A stretch of 64,000 nucleotides of DNA from Rhodobacter sp. Har01 (GTDB lineage Bacteria; Pseudomonadota; Alphaproteobacteria; Rhodobacterales; Rhodobacteraceae): the NCBI RefSeq assembly GCF_020564565.1, contig NZ_JAJCTD010000003.1, forward strand, positions 310,001-374,000. The letters are read 5' to 3'. The position numbers and the translations under genes were made by a program. Each line of letters starts with the position of its first letter. Positions within the stretch are counted from its first letter, which is position 1. The notes under the pieces are model-generated. The model searched no databases, was not told the DNA's origin, and saw nothing but the letters and a program-made list of their open reading frames with translations. Positions 46,106-55,160 of this stretch are shown here, piece by piece.

Positions 46106-47425
46106 ATGCCCCACCTAGCCCGCCGCCCCTGGGTGCCCGACCCTTGCGAGACCCTGATCCAGCAGATCGCCGAAGGGGCCTCGGCGCCCTCGGCGCAAGT
46201 CGCCGCCCGGATCGAGGCGCTGATCGAGCGCAATCTGGAAATCCACGACCGCGACTGCTTCAACCTCAACCCCGCGACCAACGTGATGAACCCCCGCGCC
46301 GAAGCGGTGCTGGCGCGCGGGCTGGGGTCGCGGCCCAGCCTGGGCTACCCCGGCGACAAGTACGAGATGGGGCTGGAAGCCATCGAGGAAATCGAGGTCA
46401 TCGCCGCGGAACTGGCGGCAGAGGTCTTTGGTGCCACCCACGCCGAGATTCGCGTGGCCAGCGGCGCGCTGGCCAACCTTTACGGCTTCATGGCGCTGGC
46501 CAGGCCGGGAGACGCGATCATCGCGCCGCCCGCCAGCATCGGCGGCCATGTCACCCACCACGCCCCCGGTTGCGCCGGGCTGTACGGGCTGCAAACCCAC
46601 GACGCCCCCATCGACGCCGACGGCTTCACGCTGGACATCCCCGCGCTGCGCGCGCTGGCGCGGAAGGTTCGGCCCAAGATCATCACCGTCGGCGGCAGCC
46701 TGAACCTGTTCCCGCATCCGGTGGCAGAGGTCCGGCAGATCGCCGACGAGGTGGGTGCCAAGGTGCTGTTCGACGCCGCCCACCAATGCGGCATCATCGC
46801 CGGCGGCGTCTGGGCCAACCCCCTGACGCAAGGCGCGCATCTGATGACGATGAGCACCTACAAATCCCTCGGCGGCCCCGCCGGGGGCCTGATCGTCACC
46901 AGCGACGCGGGCATCGCCCGGGCCCTGGATGCCATCGCCTTCCCCGGCCTGACCGCCAACTTCGACGCTGCCAAGTCCGCCGCGCTGGCGCTGACGCTCT
47001 TGGACTGGCGCGATCACGGGCGGGCCTATGCGCAGGCCATGGTTGCGCTGTCGCAAGCCCTGGCGCGCGAATTTGCCGCCCTTGGCCTGCCGGTTTTTGC
47101 CGCCGACCGGGGCGCCACCCAAAGCCACCAGTTCGCGCTGGAGGCCGCGGCTTTCGGCGGCGGCCAGGCCGCGTCGAAAACCCTGCGCAAGGCCGGTTTT
47201 CTGGCCTGTGGCATCGGCCTGCCGATCGCCGAAGTCCCCGGCGACCTGAACGGGTTGCGCATCGGTACGCCGGAACTGGTGCGCCGCGGCGTTACCCCGG
47301 CCGACGCCCCTGCTTTGGCCGTGCTGATCGCGGAAGGCCTGCGCTCGAACGCCCCCGAAACTGTTGCCCCCCGAACCAAGGCCTTGCGCGCCAGGTTCCG
47401 GGGCCTGCACTACGTGAGCCAATGA
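46106..47425 (+). CDS. Serine-hydroxymethyltransferase-like PLP enzyme (divergent)
   Basis: A 439-residue fold-type I PLP enzyme. NLEIHDRDCFNLNPATNVMNP and GYPGDKYEMGLEAIEEIE match the SHMT N-terminus, DAAHQCGIIAGG provides the PLP-nitrogen Asp and STYKSLGGPAGGLIV the Schiff-base Lys (SHMT has THKTLRGPRGG). The substitutions make it a paralog and not the housekeeping GlyA. Candidate activities are alpha-methylserine or other hydroxy-amino-acid aldol cleavage. Its stop overlaps the start of the aldo/keto reductase. Confidence 0.85.
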   Translation: MPHLARRPWVPDPCETLIQQIAEGASAPSAQVAARIEALIERNLEIHDRDCFNLNPATNVMNPRAEAVLARGLGSRPSLGYPGDKYEMGLEAIEEIEVIAAELAAEVFGATHAEIRVASGALANLYGFMALARPGDAIIAPPASIGGHVTHHAPGCAGLYGLQTHDAPIDADGFTLDIPALRALARKVRPKIITVGGSLNLFPHPVAEVRQIADEVGAKVLFDAAHQCGIIAGGVWANPLTQGAHLMTMSTYKSLGGPAGGLIVTSDAGIARALDAIAFPGLTANFDAAKSAALALTLLDWRDHGRAYAQAMVALSQALAREFAALGLPVFAADRGATQSHQFALEAAAFGGGQAASKTLRKAGFLACGIGLPIAEVPGDLNGLRIGTPELVRRGVTPADAPALAVLIAEGLRSNAPETVAPRTKALRARFRGLHYVSQ

Positions 47426-48405
47426 AACAGCGCCGGCTCGGGGCGAACGGCCCGCTCGTTTCCGCCCTGGGCTTCGGCTGCCTGTCCTTCGGCGGCATCT
47501 TCGGCCCGACGACCGAGGCCGAATCCTTGCACACCCTCGACGCCGCCTGGGAGGCCGGCATCACCTTCCTCGACACCGCCAACATCTACGGCAAGGGGGT
47601 TTCCGAAACCGTCATCGGCCGCTGGCTTGCCACCCGCCCCCACCGCCCGCACATCGCCACCAAGGCCGCCTTCACCGACGACCCGGCCCGGCGCATCGAC
47701 AACCGGCCCCGGCACCTGCGGGCCGAGCTGGAAGGGTCGCTGAAACGGCTGGGCGTGGATCACGTCACCCTATTCTACGCCCACCGGCATGACCCGCAGG
47801 TTCCGGCGGAAGACCTGGCCGGCACCATGGCCCGGCTGGTGGCCGAGGGCAAAATCCTCGGCTACGGCCTGTCGGAAGTGGCGCCACATACGCTGGAGCG
47901 TGCCCATGCCGTGCATCCGGTCATGGCGGTGCAGAACGAATATTCGCTCTGGACCCGCCTGCCCGAACTGGGCCTGATCCAGCGCTGCGCCGCGCTTGGG
48001 GTGGCCTTCGTACCCTTCTCGCCGCTGGCCCGCGGCGTCTTCGGCTCGCCGATGGCCGACCCGGGCACCTTTGCGCCGGGCGAGTTCCGCACCCGTATCC
48101 CGCGCTTTCATCCCGAGAACTGGCCCGCCAACCGCGCCCGCCTGCAAGCCTTTCACACCTTTGCGCAAGCCGGCGGCCAGAGCCCCGCCGCACTGGCGCT
48201 GGCCTGGCTTTTGCACCGCGGCGACCACCTGATCCCGATCCCCGGCACCCGCAGCGCCGCCCACCTGCAAGCCTGGGCTTCAGCCCCGGAAATCACCCTC
48301 ACTCCCGCCGACCTGGAACAGATCGACCACCTGCTGCCCCCCGGATGGGCCTGGGGCGACCGCTATGACGACGCCCAGTCCGCCACCGCCGAGCGCTACT
48401 GCTGA
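47422..48405 (+). CDS. Aldo/keto reductase
   Basis: A 327-residue NADP(H)-dependent oxidoreductase with the catalytic tetrad visible: Asp and Tyr in FLDTANIYGKGVSE, Lys in ATKAAF, and His in LFYAHRHD. The C-terminal IPIPGTRSAAHLQ binds the cofactor phosphate. The sequence is of the AKR13-like group (VAFVPFSPLARGVF). It is translationally coupled to the SHMT-like gene (ATGA), so it may reduce an aldehyde released by that enzyme; this is inference. The frame is open leftwards to 45916, but that is shadow. Confidence 0.92.
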   Translation: MKQRRLGANGPLVSALGFGCLSFGGIFGPTTEAESLHTLDAAWEAGITFLDTANIYGKGVSETVIGRWLATRPHRPHIATKAAFTDDPARRIDNRPRHLRAELEGSLKRLGVDHVTLFYAHRHDPQVPAEDLAGTMARLVAEGKILGYGLSEVAPHTLERAHAVHPVMAVQNEYSLWTRLPELGLIQRCAALGVAFVPFSPLARGVFGSPMADPGTFAPGEFRTRIPRFHPENWPANRARLQAFHTFAQAGGQSPAALALAWLLHRGDHLIPIPGTRSAAHLQAWASAPEITLTPADLEQIDHLLPPGWAWGDRYDDAQSATAERYC

Positions 48406-48452
48406 CCGGTCGCCGCTTTCGATGACCCGCATCCCGCGCTATGGTCGCGACC

Positions 48453-49244
48453 ATGACCGACACGCTGCGCTTTTCCGTCACCGGCCTGGACTGCGCCAAT
48501 TGCGCAGCCCGGGTGGAGACCGCCGCCCGCAGCCTGCCCGGCGTCACCGCCGCACGCGCCTCGCTGACCGCCGGCACGCTTGAGGTGGACCGCGCCCCCG
48601 GCGGCCCCACGCCGCAGGCGCTGGCCGAGGCTGTTGCAGCGACGGGCCATGACCTGGCACCACTGGGCGCGCCCCGCGACCCGGCCTATGCCCGCATCCT
48701 GGCCTGGGTGGTGGCGCTGAACCTTGGCTACGGCGTCTTCGAGATCGCCGCCGGCCTGATCGCAGGATCGCAAGCGCTGCTGGCCGATTCGCTGGATTTC
48801 ATCGGTGACGGGCTGATCTCGGGCCTGGCCCTTGCCGCGCTGGGCTGGACCGCCCGCACCCGGGCGCAGACGGCGCTGGCGCAAGGGGTGTTCCTTGCGG
48901 CCATGGGGCTGGCCGTGCTGGCCGGCACCCTGGGCGAGGCGTTCCGCCCCGAGCTGCCGCAATCGGCGCTGATGGGCGCCGTCGGCGCCGGGGCTTTGGC
49001 GGTGAATCTGCTCTGCGCCCTTCTGATGATGCGGCACCGGGGCGGCGATGCCTCGGCCCGCGCGGTCTGGCTGTTTTCCCGCAACGACGCGCTGGGCAAC
49101 CTTGCCGTGGTCGCTGCCGCCGGGCTGGTGGCGGCTCTGAACAGCCCCTGGCCGGACATCGTCATCGCCGCCGCCATCGCCGCGCTGTTCCTCGCGTCAA
49201 GTGCTGCCATCCTGCGCGACGCCCGCCGCGAACTGGCCGCCTAG
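48453..49244 (+). CDS. HMA-domain/CDF-like cation transporter fusion
   Basis: A 263-residue protein. Residues 1-70 are a heavy-metal-associated domain with the soft-metal site GLDCANCAARVE (C14, C17). The rest is a cation-diffusion-facilitator membrane domain of about six helices with acidic metal residues in SQALLADSLDFIGD and SRNDALGN. It probably exports a divalent or monovalent soft metal. The start may be ATG 48441 or 48453; neither has a good ribosome site. This domain pairing is unusual, since HMA domains normally precede P-type ATPases. Confidence 0.85.
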   Translation: MTDTLRFSVTGLDCANCAARVETAARSLPGVTAARASLTAGTLEVDRAPGGPTPQALAEAVAATGHDLAPLGAPRDPAYARILAWVVALNLGYGVFEIAAGLIAGSQALLADSLDFIGDGLISGLALAALGWTARTRAQTALAQGVFLAAMGLAVLAGTLGEAFRPELPQSALMGAVGAGALAVNLLCALLMMRHRGGDASARAVWLFSRNDALGNLAVVAAAGLVAALNSPWPDIVIAAAIAALFLASSAAILRDARRELAA

Positions 49245-49321
49245 CGCCCATCTGCCACACCCCCTTGCGGCCCCCGCCGATGCCGCCGTAAATCGGCCCG
49301 GTCCCAGCCGCGGAGGCACAG

Positions 49322-50404
49322 ATGAAGATCGACGGAACCCCCTATCGCTCGATCTGGCGCGAGGGCGAGGCGGTGAGGATCATCGACCAGCGCTGGCTGC
49401 CGCATGAGCTGCGCGTGGTCGCCCTGCCCGACCGCACGGCCTTTGCCACCGCGATCCGCGACATGTGGGTGCGTGGGGCGCCCCTGATCGGGGCGACGGC
49501 GGCCTATGGCATGGCGGTGGCGCTGCGGGCCGATGCCTCGGACGCCGGGCTGGAAGACCACTGGCAGGTGCTGCACGAGACCCGCCCCACCGCGATCAAC
49601 CTGCGCTGGGCGCTGGACCGGATGCGCGCCGCGCTGGCGCCGCTGGCGCCCGCCGACCGCCCCGCCGCAGCGATGCGGCTGGCCGACGAGATCGCCGATG
49701 AGGACGTGGAACTGAACCGCCAGATCGGCCTGCACGGGCTGAAGCTGATCGAGAAGATTGCGGCCCGCAAGGGAAGGGTCAACATCCTGACCCATTGCAA
49801 CGCCGGTTGGCCGGCGACGGTGGACTGGGGCACCGCCACCTCGCCGATCTACCACGCCCACAATGCCGGGATCGACGTGCATGTCTGGGTCGACGAGACC
49901 CGGCCGCGCAACCAGGGCGCCCAGATCACCGCCTGGGAACTGAACGCGCACGGCGTGCCGCACAGCCTGATCGTCGACAACGCCGGCGGCCACCTGATGC
50001 AGCATGGCATGGTCGACATGGTGATCGTCGGCACCGACCGCACCACCGCCAACGGCGACGTCTGCAACAAGATCGGCACCTACCTCAAGGCGCTTGCCGC
50101 CAAGGCCAACGGCGTGCCGTTCTATGTGGCGCTGCCCTCGCCCACCCTCGACTGGCGGGTCCGCGACGGGGTGAAGGAAATCCCCATCGAGGAACGCGCA
50201 GAGGCCGAGGTGACCCATGTCCAGGGCCTCGACCCCGAGGGCCGGATCGTGCAGGTCCGCATCTCGCCCACCGGCACCGGTGCTGCGAACCCCGCCTTCG
50301 ACGTGACCCCCGCGCATCTGGTCACCGGCCTGATCACCGAACGCGGCGTCTGCGCCGCTTCCCCCGCGGCGCTGAAGGCGATGTTCCCCGACCTGTCGGC
50401 CTGA
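49322..50404 (+). CDS. mtnA: S-methyl-5-thioribose-1-phosphate isomerase
   Basis: Cytosolic aldose-ketose isomerase of 5'-methylthioadenosine salvage; 360 aa. The catalytic Cys is in [10 protein letters not shown] and the catalytic Asp in [13 protein letters not shown]; substrate-loop [16 protein letters not shown] and [11 protein letters not shown] are also present. GGAGG precedes ATG 49322. Other mtn genes are not seen here, so the product may enter the DHAP/isoprenoid shunt known from Rhodospirillum; deoD 3.2 kb upstream is the only related gene. It converges with sdhB, six bases apart. Confidence 0.96.
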   Translation: MKIDGTPYRSIWREGEAVRIIDQRWLPHELRVVALPDRTAFATAIRDMWVRGAPLIGATAAYGMAVALRADASDAGLEDHWQVLHETRPTAINLRWALDRMRAALAPLAPADRPAAAMRLADEIADEDVELNRQIGLHGLKLIEKIAARKGRVNILTHCNAGWPATVDWGTATSPIYHAHNAGIDVHVWVDETRPRNQGAQITAWELNAHGVPHSLIVDNAGGHLMQHGMVDMVIVGTDRTTANGDVCNKIGTYLKALAAKANGVPFYVALPSPTLDWRVRDGVKEIPIEERAEAEVTHVQGLDPEGRIVQVRISPTGTGAANPAFDVTPAHLVTGLITERGVCAASPAALKAMFPDLSA

Positions 50405-50410
50405 CCGCCG

Positions 50411-51190
50411 TCAGATTGCCCGGTCCAGCATCATCTTCTTGATCTCGGCAATCGCCTTGGCCGGGTTTAGCCCCTTGGGGCAGGTCTTGGTGCAGTTCAT
50501 GATGGTGTGGCAGCGATACAGCTTGAACGGGTCTTCCAGGCTGTCCAGCCGCCGGCCCGTCGCCTCGTCGCGCGAGTCGATGATCCAGCGATAGGCGTTC
50601 AGCAGCGCGGCCGGGCCAAGGTAGCGGTCGCCGTTCCACCAGTAACTGGGGCAGGCCGTGCTGCACGAGGCGCACATCACGCATTCGTACAACCCGTCCA
50701 GCTTCTTGCGGTCCTTGATCGACTGCTTCCATTCCTTGCCGGGCGGGTTGGTCCGGGTTTCCAGCCAGGGCATGATGCTGGCGTGCTGGGCGTAGAAATG
50801 GGTCAGGTCGGGGATCAGGTCCTTGACCACCGGCATGTGCGGCAAGGGATAGATCTTCACCTCGCCCTTCACCTCATCAAGGCCATAGATGCAGGCCAGC
50901 GTGTTGATGCCGTCAATGTTCATGGCGCAGCTGCCGCAGATGCCCTCGCGGCACGACCGGCGGAAGGTCAGCGTCGGGTCGATCTCGGTCTTGATCTTGA
51001 TCAGCGCGTCCAGAACCATCGGGCCGCAGCTGTCGAGATCGACGAAATAGGTGTCGACCCGCGGGTTCTGCCCGTCATCGGGGGTCCAGCGGTAGATGCG
51101 AAAGGTGCGCAGGCGCGTGGCGCCTTCAGGCTTGGGCCAGGTCTTGCCGGTGCGGACCTTGGAATTCTTGGGAAGCGTCAGCTGCACCAT
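50411..51190 (-). CDS. sdhB: Succinate dehydrogenase iron-sulfur subunit
   Basis: Complex II electron-transfer subunit of 259 aa at the inner face of the cytoplasmic membrane. The 2Fe-2S site is [15 protein letters not shown] with a following Cys, the 4Fe-4S site [16 protein letters not shown], and the 3Fe-4S site [17 protein letters not shown]. It is the last gene of the sdh unit, 13 bases after the last of three small lipoprotein genes that separate it from sdhA. Confidence 0.97.
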   Translation of the reverse strand: MVQLTLPKNSKVRTGKTWPKPEGATRLRTFRIYRWTPDDGQNPRVDTYFVDLDSCGPMVLDALIKIKTEIDPTLTFRRSCREGICGSCAMNIDGINTLACIYGLDEVKGEVKIYPLPHMPVVKDLIPDLTHFYAQHASIMPWLETRTNPPGKEWKQSIKDRKKLDGLYECVMCASCSTACPSYWWNGDRYLGPAALLNAYRWIIDSRDEATGRRLDSLEDPFKLYRCHTIMNCTKTCPKGLNPAKAIAEIKKMMLDRAI

Positions 51191-51203
51191 GGTCTTCAGC
51201 CTT

Positions 51204-51485
51204 TCAGTCGGACAGGTCGTAGAATGGCCGCCGCGGCGGCTGGCCGGATTTGGACATCACACAGGTCTCATAGACGGCCGAGGGGTCCTTGCCCATCAGC
51301 CAGTCGGTCGAGACCGACAGGTCCAGGTTGCCCAGAGCCTTGCCGTCGGACCGCGCGCCGATGCCGACCTGACCGCGCGGCTGCTGGGCCAGGCGGGCGC
51401 GGTCCAGGCATTCGCGCTCGGCCTGTTCGACCGTGATCGGGCCGCAGGCGGCCAGCAGCAGGGCAAGGGCCAGCGCAGGCCTCAT
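51204..51485 (-). CDS. Small lipoprotein in the sdh operon (third)
   Basis: A 93-residue predicted outer- or inner-membrane lipoprotein with signal [14 protein letters not shown] (lipobox LLAAC). The mature part contains [20 protein letters not shown] and [14 protein letters not shown] with two further cysteines. The start at 51485 overlaps the preceding gene's stop as ATGA. I do not recognise a family beyond its recurrence at this site in Rhodobacter, from memory. Confidence 0.75.
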   Translation of the reverse strand: MRPALALALLLAACGPITVEQAERECLDRARLAQQPRGQVGIGARSDGKALGNLDLSVSTDWLMGKDPSAVYETCVMSKSGQPPRRPFYDLSD

Positions 51486-51811
51486 GCCTTCAACGGGGGC
51501 ACGCCGGCGGCGGCGAAGCAGGCCTGTGCCGAAGGCGTCAGCGCCAGGTTGCGGATGTTTTCCTTGGTCTGGGTGCCGGCCTCGACGCCGACGTCGCGCG
51601 CCAGCATGCGAACCTCGGGCATCGAGGCGGCATTCAGGATGCAATCGGTCGCAGCCGCGGCCAGCCCGGCGGGCATGTCGCGGTTGACCACCGGGAACAC
51701 CACGTCATAGGCCGCCCGGCGCACCGTCTTGTCGGCCATCTCCTGCGGGTCGCAGGCGGCCAGCGGCAACAGGGCGGCCGGAAGAAGGATGCGCGTCAGT
51801 TTCCAAAGCAA
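51482..51811 (-). CDS. Small lipoprotein in the sdh operon (second)
   Basis: A 109-residue predicted lipoprotein. The start is a TTG at 51811 (MLWKLTRILLPAALLPLAAC, lipobox LPLAAC) with GGGAGG nine bases upstream; no ATG or GTG fits the signal peptide. The mature part is helical and Ala-rich with two cysteines (AATDCILNAA and AQACFAAAG). It overlaps the previous gene by 16 bases and the next by four, so translation is coupled. Confidence 0.7.
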   Translation of the reverse strand: MLWKLTRILLPAALLPLAACDPQEMADKTVRRAAYDVVFPVVNRDMPAGLAAAATDCILNAASMPEVRMLARDVGVEAGTQTKENIRNLALTPSAQACFAAAGVPPLKA

Positions 51812-52206
51812 TAGCCTGTTCCTCCCTGCATCACGCCGCCGCCCGCACTGCATCCCCCGGATTGAACGGGGCGCGGTGCGGCGGCAGAACCTGACATCGG
51901 TTCGCTTGCGGACGGCGCAGCCATCCCGGTGCTTGTGCCCGGCTGAAGGGCCGCCACACGCGCCAGGCAGGCATTATAGTGCGACTCGGTCATTCCTCTG
52001 ACCATTGATTTGCCGATCAGGGTTCCAAGCGCCGAAGCCCCGCTGCTGTAATTGCCTGCTGACGCCGACCGGTCCTTCGCAGCCTCATAGGCGGCCTTAC
52101 ATTCCAGCGCGGTCTGTGCCGGACGCCCCTGGTATTGCAGGAAGTCTTTCTCTGAACACGCTGTCAGAGCCAGAACCTGCAGAACCAAAACGATACGCTT
52201 GAACAT
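51796..52206 (-). CDS. Small lipoprotein in the sdh operon (first)
   Basis: A 136-residue predicted lipoprotein beginning [21 protein letters not shown] (lipobox LTAC). The mature part has ALECKAAYEAAKDR, a Gly/Ser/Ala-rich low-complexity stretch and a C-terminal SGGCSAGGGVMQGGTGYCFG with two cysteines. The start overlaps the sdhA stop (TGATG). Its function is unknown. Confidence 0.75.
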   Translation of the reverse strand: MFKRIVLVLQVLALTACSEKDFLQYQGRPAQTALECKAAYEAAKDRSASAGNYSSGASALGTLIGKSMVRGMTESHYNACLARVAALQPGTSTGMAAPSASEPMSGSAAAPRPVQSGGCSAGGGVMQGGTGYCFGN

Positions 52207-54008
52207 CAGAACTTTCTCTCTGCCGGGGCGATCTTCTTCAGGCTGATGCCGCCTTCGTCTTCGGCGGTGAGCGGGTCCAGGTGGACCGGGCGGTAGTCCA
52301 GCCTTACCTTGTTGCCGTCCACCCATGCCAGCGAGTGCTTGCGCCAGGTCCGGTCGTCGCGGTGCGGGTGATCCTCGTGCGCATGCGCGCCGCGGCTTTC
52401 GGTGCGGGCGTGGGCGCCATAGATCGTGGCCAGCGCGTTGGGCATCAGGTTGGCCAGCTCCAGCGTTTCCATCAGGTCGCTGTTCCAGACCATCGACCGG
52501 TCGGTGACGTTCAGATCACCCATCTTGCCGGCGATGGCAGTCATCTTCGCCTCGCCCTCGGCCAGGGTCTTTTCGGTGCGGAAGACAGCGGCGTCGGCCT
52601 GCATGGTCTTTTGCATCTGCAACCGCAACTCGGCGGTGGGGATGGCGCCCTTGGCGTGACGGAAGCTGTCGAAGCGTGCCAGGCATTTGTCCACTTCGGC
52701 CGTGTTGGTGGCGGGAACCGAGGCCTGGCGGTCCACCACCTGCCCGGCGCGGATCGCCGCGGCGCGACCGAAGACCACCAGGTCGATCAGCGAGTTCGAG
52801 CCGAGGCGGTTGGCACCGTGAACGCTGGCGCAGCCGGCTTCGCCCACCGCCATCAGGCCCGGGAAGATGCGGTCGGGGTGGTTCAGTTGCGGGTTCAGCA
52901 CCTCGCCCCAGTAGTTGGTCGGCACGCCGCCCATGTTGTAGTGCACGGTGGGCAGCACCGGGATCGGATCCTTGTGCAGATCGACGCCGGCGAAGATGCG
53001 GGCGGATTCAGTGATGCCGGGCAGCCGCAGTTCCAGCGATTCCCGCGGCAGGTGGCTGAGGTTCAGGTGGATGTGGTCGGCATTCGGCCCCACGCCCCGG
53101 CCTTCGCGGATTTCGATCGTCATGCAGCGGCTGACATAGTCGCGTGGGGCCAGGTCCTTGTAGTGGGGGGCATAGCGCTCCATGAAGCGCTCGCCGTTGG
53201 CGTTGGTCAGGTAACCGCCCTCGCCCCGCGCGCCTTCGGTGATCAGGCAGCCCGATCCGTAGATGCCGGTGGGGTGGAACTGCACGAACTCCATGTCCTG
53301 CAAGGGAAGGCCGGCGCGGGCGACCATGCCGCCGCCGTCGCCGGTGCAGGTATGGGCCGAGGTGGCGCTGAAGTAGGCCCGGCCGTAGCCACCTGTCGCC
53401 AGCACCACCATCTTGGCGTTGAAGACATGCAGCGTGCCGTCGTCCAGCTTCCAGGCCACGACGCCGGTGCAGGCGCCATCGGTGATGATCAGGTCAAGCG
53501 CGAAGTATTCGATGTAGAACTCGGCCCGCTGCTTGAGGCTTTGGCCGTAGAGGGTGTGCAGGATCGCGTGGCCGGTGCGGTCGGCTGCGGCGCAGGTGCG
53601 CTGCACCGGCGGGCCTTCGCCGTATTCCGTGGTGTGGCCGCCGAAGGGGCGCTGGTAGATCTTGCCCTCCTCGGTGCGACTGAAGGGCACGCCGTAATGT
53701 TCCAGCTCGTACACCGCCTTGGGGGCCTCGCGCGCCAGGTATTCCATGGCGTCGGTGTCGCCCAGCCAGTCCGACCCCTTGACGGTGTCATACATGTGCC
53801 ATTGCCAACTGTCGGGGCCCATGTTGCCCAGAGAGGCCGCGATGCCACCCTGGGCGGCGACGGTGTGGCTGCGGGTCGGGAAGACCTTGGTCACGCAGGC
53901 CGTGCGCAGCCCCTGTTCCGCCATGCCCAGCGTGGCCCGCAGGCCCGCGCCGCCGGCGCCCACCACGACCACGTCGTAGTCATGCACTTCGTAAGAGTAA
54001 GCCGTCAT
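52206..54008 (-). CDS. sdhA: Succinate dehydrogenase flavoprotein subunit
   Basis: Catalytic subunit of complex II, oxidising succinate to fumarate with covalently bound FAD; 600 aa. The Rossmann loop [12 protein letters not shown] lies at residues 15-26, the flavinylated His48 in [11 protein letters not shown], and the active-site region in [23 protein letters not shown] and [15 protein letters not shown]. It is preceded by sdhC and sdhD, ten bases after sdhD, and directly overlaps a lipoprotein gene. Confidence 0.98.
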   Translation of the reverse strand: MTAYSYEVHDYDVVVVGAGGAGLRATLGMAEQGLRTACVTKVFPTRSHTVAAQGGIAASLGNMGPDSWQWHMYDTVKGSDWLGDTDAMEYLAREAPKAVYELEHYGVPFSRTEEGKIYQRPFGGHTTEYGEGPPVQRTCAAADRTGHAILHTLYGQSLKQRAEFYIEYFALDLIITDGACTGVVAWKLDDGTLHVFNAKMVVLATGGYGRAYFSATSAHTCTGDGGGMVARAGLPLQDMEFVQFHPTGIYGSGCLITEGARGEGGYLTNANGERFMERYAPHYKDLAPRDYVSRCMTIEIREGRGVGPNADHIHLNLSHLPRESLELRLPGITESARIFAGVDLHKDPIPVLPTVHYNMGGVPTNYWGEVLNPQLNHPDRIFPGLMAVGEAGCASVHGANRLGSNSLIDLVVFGRAAAIRAGQVVDRQASVPATNTAEVDKCLARFDSFRHAKGAIPTAELRLQMQKTMQADAAVFRTEKTLAEGEAKMTAIAGKMGDLNVTDRSMVWNSDLMETLELANLMPNALATIYGAHARTESRGAHAHEDHPHRDDRTWRKHSLAWVDGNKVRLDYRPVHLDPLTAEDEGGISLKKIAPAERKF

Positions 54009-54018
54009 GTTGGTTCCT

Positions 54019-54390
54019 TCAAAGCGCGATCAGGACCAGCGCGTAGATGCCGACGGCGCTGACCGTCCAGCCGAAGGCGACACCGCCGATCAGGGCGATC
54101 TTGCGCCAGGTGCCGCGGAAATAGTCCTGGCTCATCATCTGCGCGCCCATCACGAAATGGCGCAGCCCGACGATCAGAACAAGCGCCGTCAGGATCGCCG
54201 GGAACGGGCGCGAAAAGGTCTCCAGCACCTCGGCCCGGGTGCTGCCCAGGGCCTTGCCGAAGACGTAGAGCCAGGTCGGAATCAGAAAGGCCAGGCCCAC
54301 GGCGCTGACCAGCATCGACCAGTGATGCTCGGTGCCGACATGGGCGGCACCGCGGCCTTCGGCACGCTTGCGGGGGGTCAGGTAGCGCAT
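54019..54390 (-). CDS. sdhD: Succinate dehydrogenase membrane anchor, SdhD
   Basis: A 123-residue inner-membrane subunit with three hydrophobic helices ([60 protein letters not shown]). It starts [19 protein letters not shown], the conserved cytoplasmic lead of alphaproteobacterial SdhD. The helix-2 [15 protein letters not shown] segment corresponds to the haem/quinone region. It is nine bases after the sdhC stop. Confidence 0.94.
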   Translation of the reverse strand: MRYLTPRKRAEGRGAAHVGTEHHWSMLVSAVGLAFLIPTWLYVFGKALGSTRAEVLETFSRPFPAILTALVLIVGLRHFVMGAQMMSQDYFRGTWRKIALIGGVAFGWTVSAVGIYALVLIAL

Positions 54391-54399
54391 GGTCGGCCC

Positions 54400-54786
54400 C
54401 TATTGCACAAGAAGGATGGTGATCACGGTCAGCACGACCGAACCGATGATGATGCCCCAGCCCAGGCGTTCGGAGGTGCGCAGGTCAAGGCCGCGGCCGG
54501 CGTCATAGAGCAGGTGCCGCAGCCCGGCGAGGTAATGATACCAGACCGCCCAGAGCGAGCCGGTGAAGACCAGGTCACCGAACCAGCTGGTGGCGACGGC
54601 ATTGGCAACCTCGAAGTAGTGGTCGCTGACCGCCGCCGCGAACAGCCACCAGAACGCCAGCATGCCGCCGAACATCAGCGCGTGCCCGGTAACCCGGGTC
54701 AGGATCGAGCTGACCGAGGTGATCTGTATCCGGTAGATCTGCAGATGCGGGGACAGGGGCCGATCGACCCGCTTCGCATTCTCCAT
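54400..54786 (-). CDS. sdhC: Succinate dehydrogenase cytochrome b556 subunit, SdhC
   Basis: A 128-residue inner-membrane subunit with the signature RPLSPHLQIYRIQITSVSSI near the N-terminus and helix-2 haem-ligand motif HYLAGLRHLLYDAG. The start at 54786 (MENAKRVDRP) is set by homology; the longer open frame has no family support. It is the first gene of the operon sdhC-sdhD-sdhA-three lipoproteins-sdhB. The 374-base upstream gap contains paired GTGATCAC palindromes and a 12-base tandem repeat. Confidence 0.95.
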   Translation of the reverse strand: MENAKRVDRPLSPHLQIYRIQITSVSSILTRVTGHALMFGGMLAFWWLFAAAVSDHYFEVANAVATSWFGDLVFTGSLWAVWYHYLAGLRHLLYDAGRGLDLRTSERLGWGIIIGSVVLTVITILLVQ

Positions 54787-54930
54787 GGCGGTTCCCTTCG
54801 TCGCTGGCCATCCCGGCATCCGGAGATCGCGCTTTTCTTGCCCCTGCATAGCGCCTTCCCGGTCCCCGAGTCACGGGGGCAGAGACCACAACGGTCGTTT
54901 GTTTGCGATACCACTCAAGGTTTTTCACAA

Positions 54931-54963
54931 TTGTGATCACGTTTTTCGGGGGCGTGATCACAA
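54931..54963 (-). promoter_or_regulatory. Paired GTGATCAC operator-like palindromes upstream of sdhC
   Basis: TTGTGATCACG and CGTGATCACAA form an 11-bp inverted repeat with an 11-base spacer, and each arm contains the self-palindrome GTGATCAC, centres 22 bases apart (two helix turns). The adjacent TCACAATTGTGA (54926-54937) is a further palindrome. They lie 145-177 bases before the sdhC start. A GntR/FadR-type dimer site is a reasonable guess. Confidence 0.5.
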
Positions 54964-55062
54964 TATCTCCGACCGATGGCGACTCGGCTGCACGGGCCGA
55001 CGCTGCGGTGCGGCACCCTGGCTTGCATCACCGCCCGCATTCGGGATTTCACCGGGTGCTTT

Positions 55063-55134
55063 CACCGGGGGCAGCAACGGGGGGAGCAACGGGGGGAGCA
55101 CCGGGGGGAGCACCGGGGGCAGCACCGGGGCGGT
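55063..55134. repeat. 12-base G-rich tandem repeat, about six units
   Basis: CACCGGGGGCAG, CAACGGGGGGAG (twice), CACCGGGGGGAG, CACCGGGGGCAG and CACCGGGGCGGT run head to tail 27 bases past the mch stop codon. The G5-6 runs at 12-base intervals could form a G-quadruplex on this strand. The remaining bases of the 54787-55160 gap show no gene. Confidence 0.85.
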
Positions 55135-55160
55135 GGGGCCGCAGCGCTTGCGTTTCCGGC

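Noticed and set aside
45916..47421. Upstream extension of the aldo/keto reductase frame
   Set aside because: It overlaps deoD and the SHMT-like gene in another frame; the family start is at 47422.
52281..54062. 593-codon plus-strand frame opposite sdhA
   Set aside because: It is an antisense shadow of SdhA with no domain or ribosome site.
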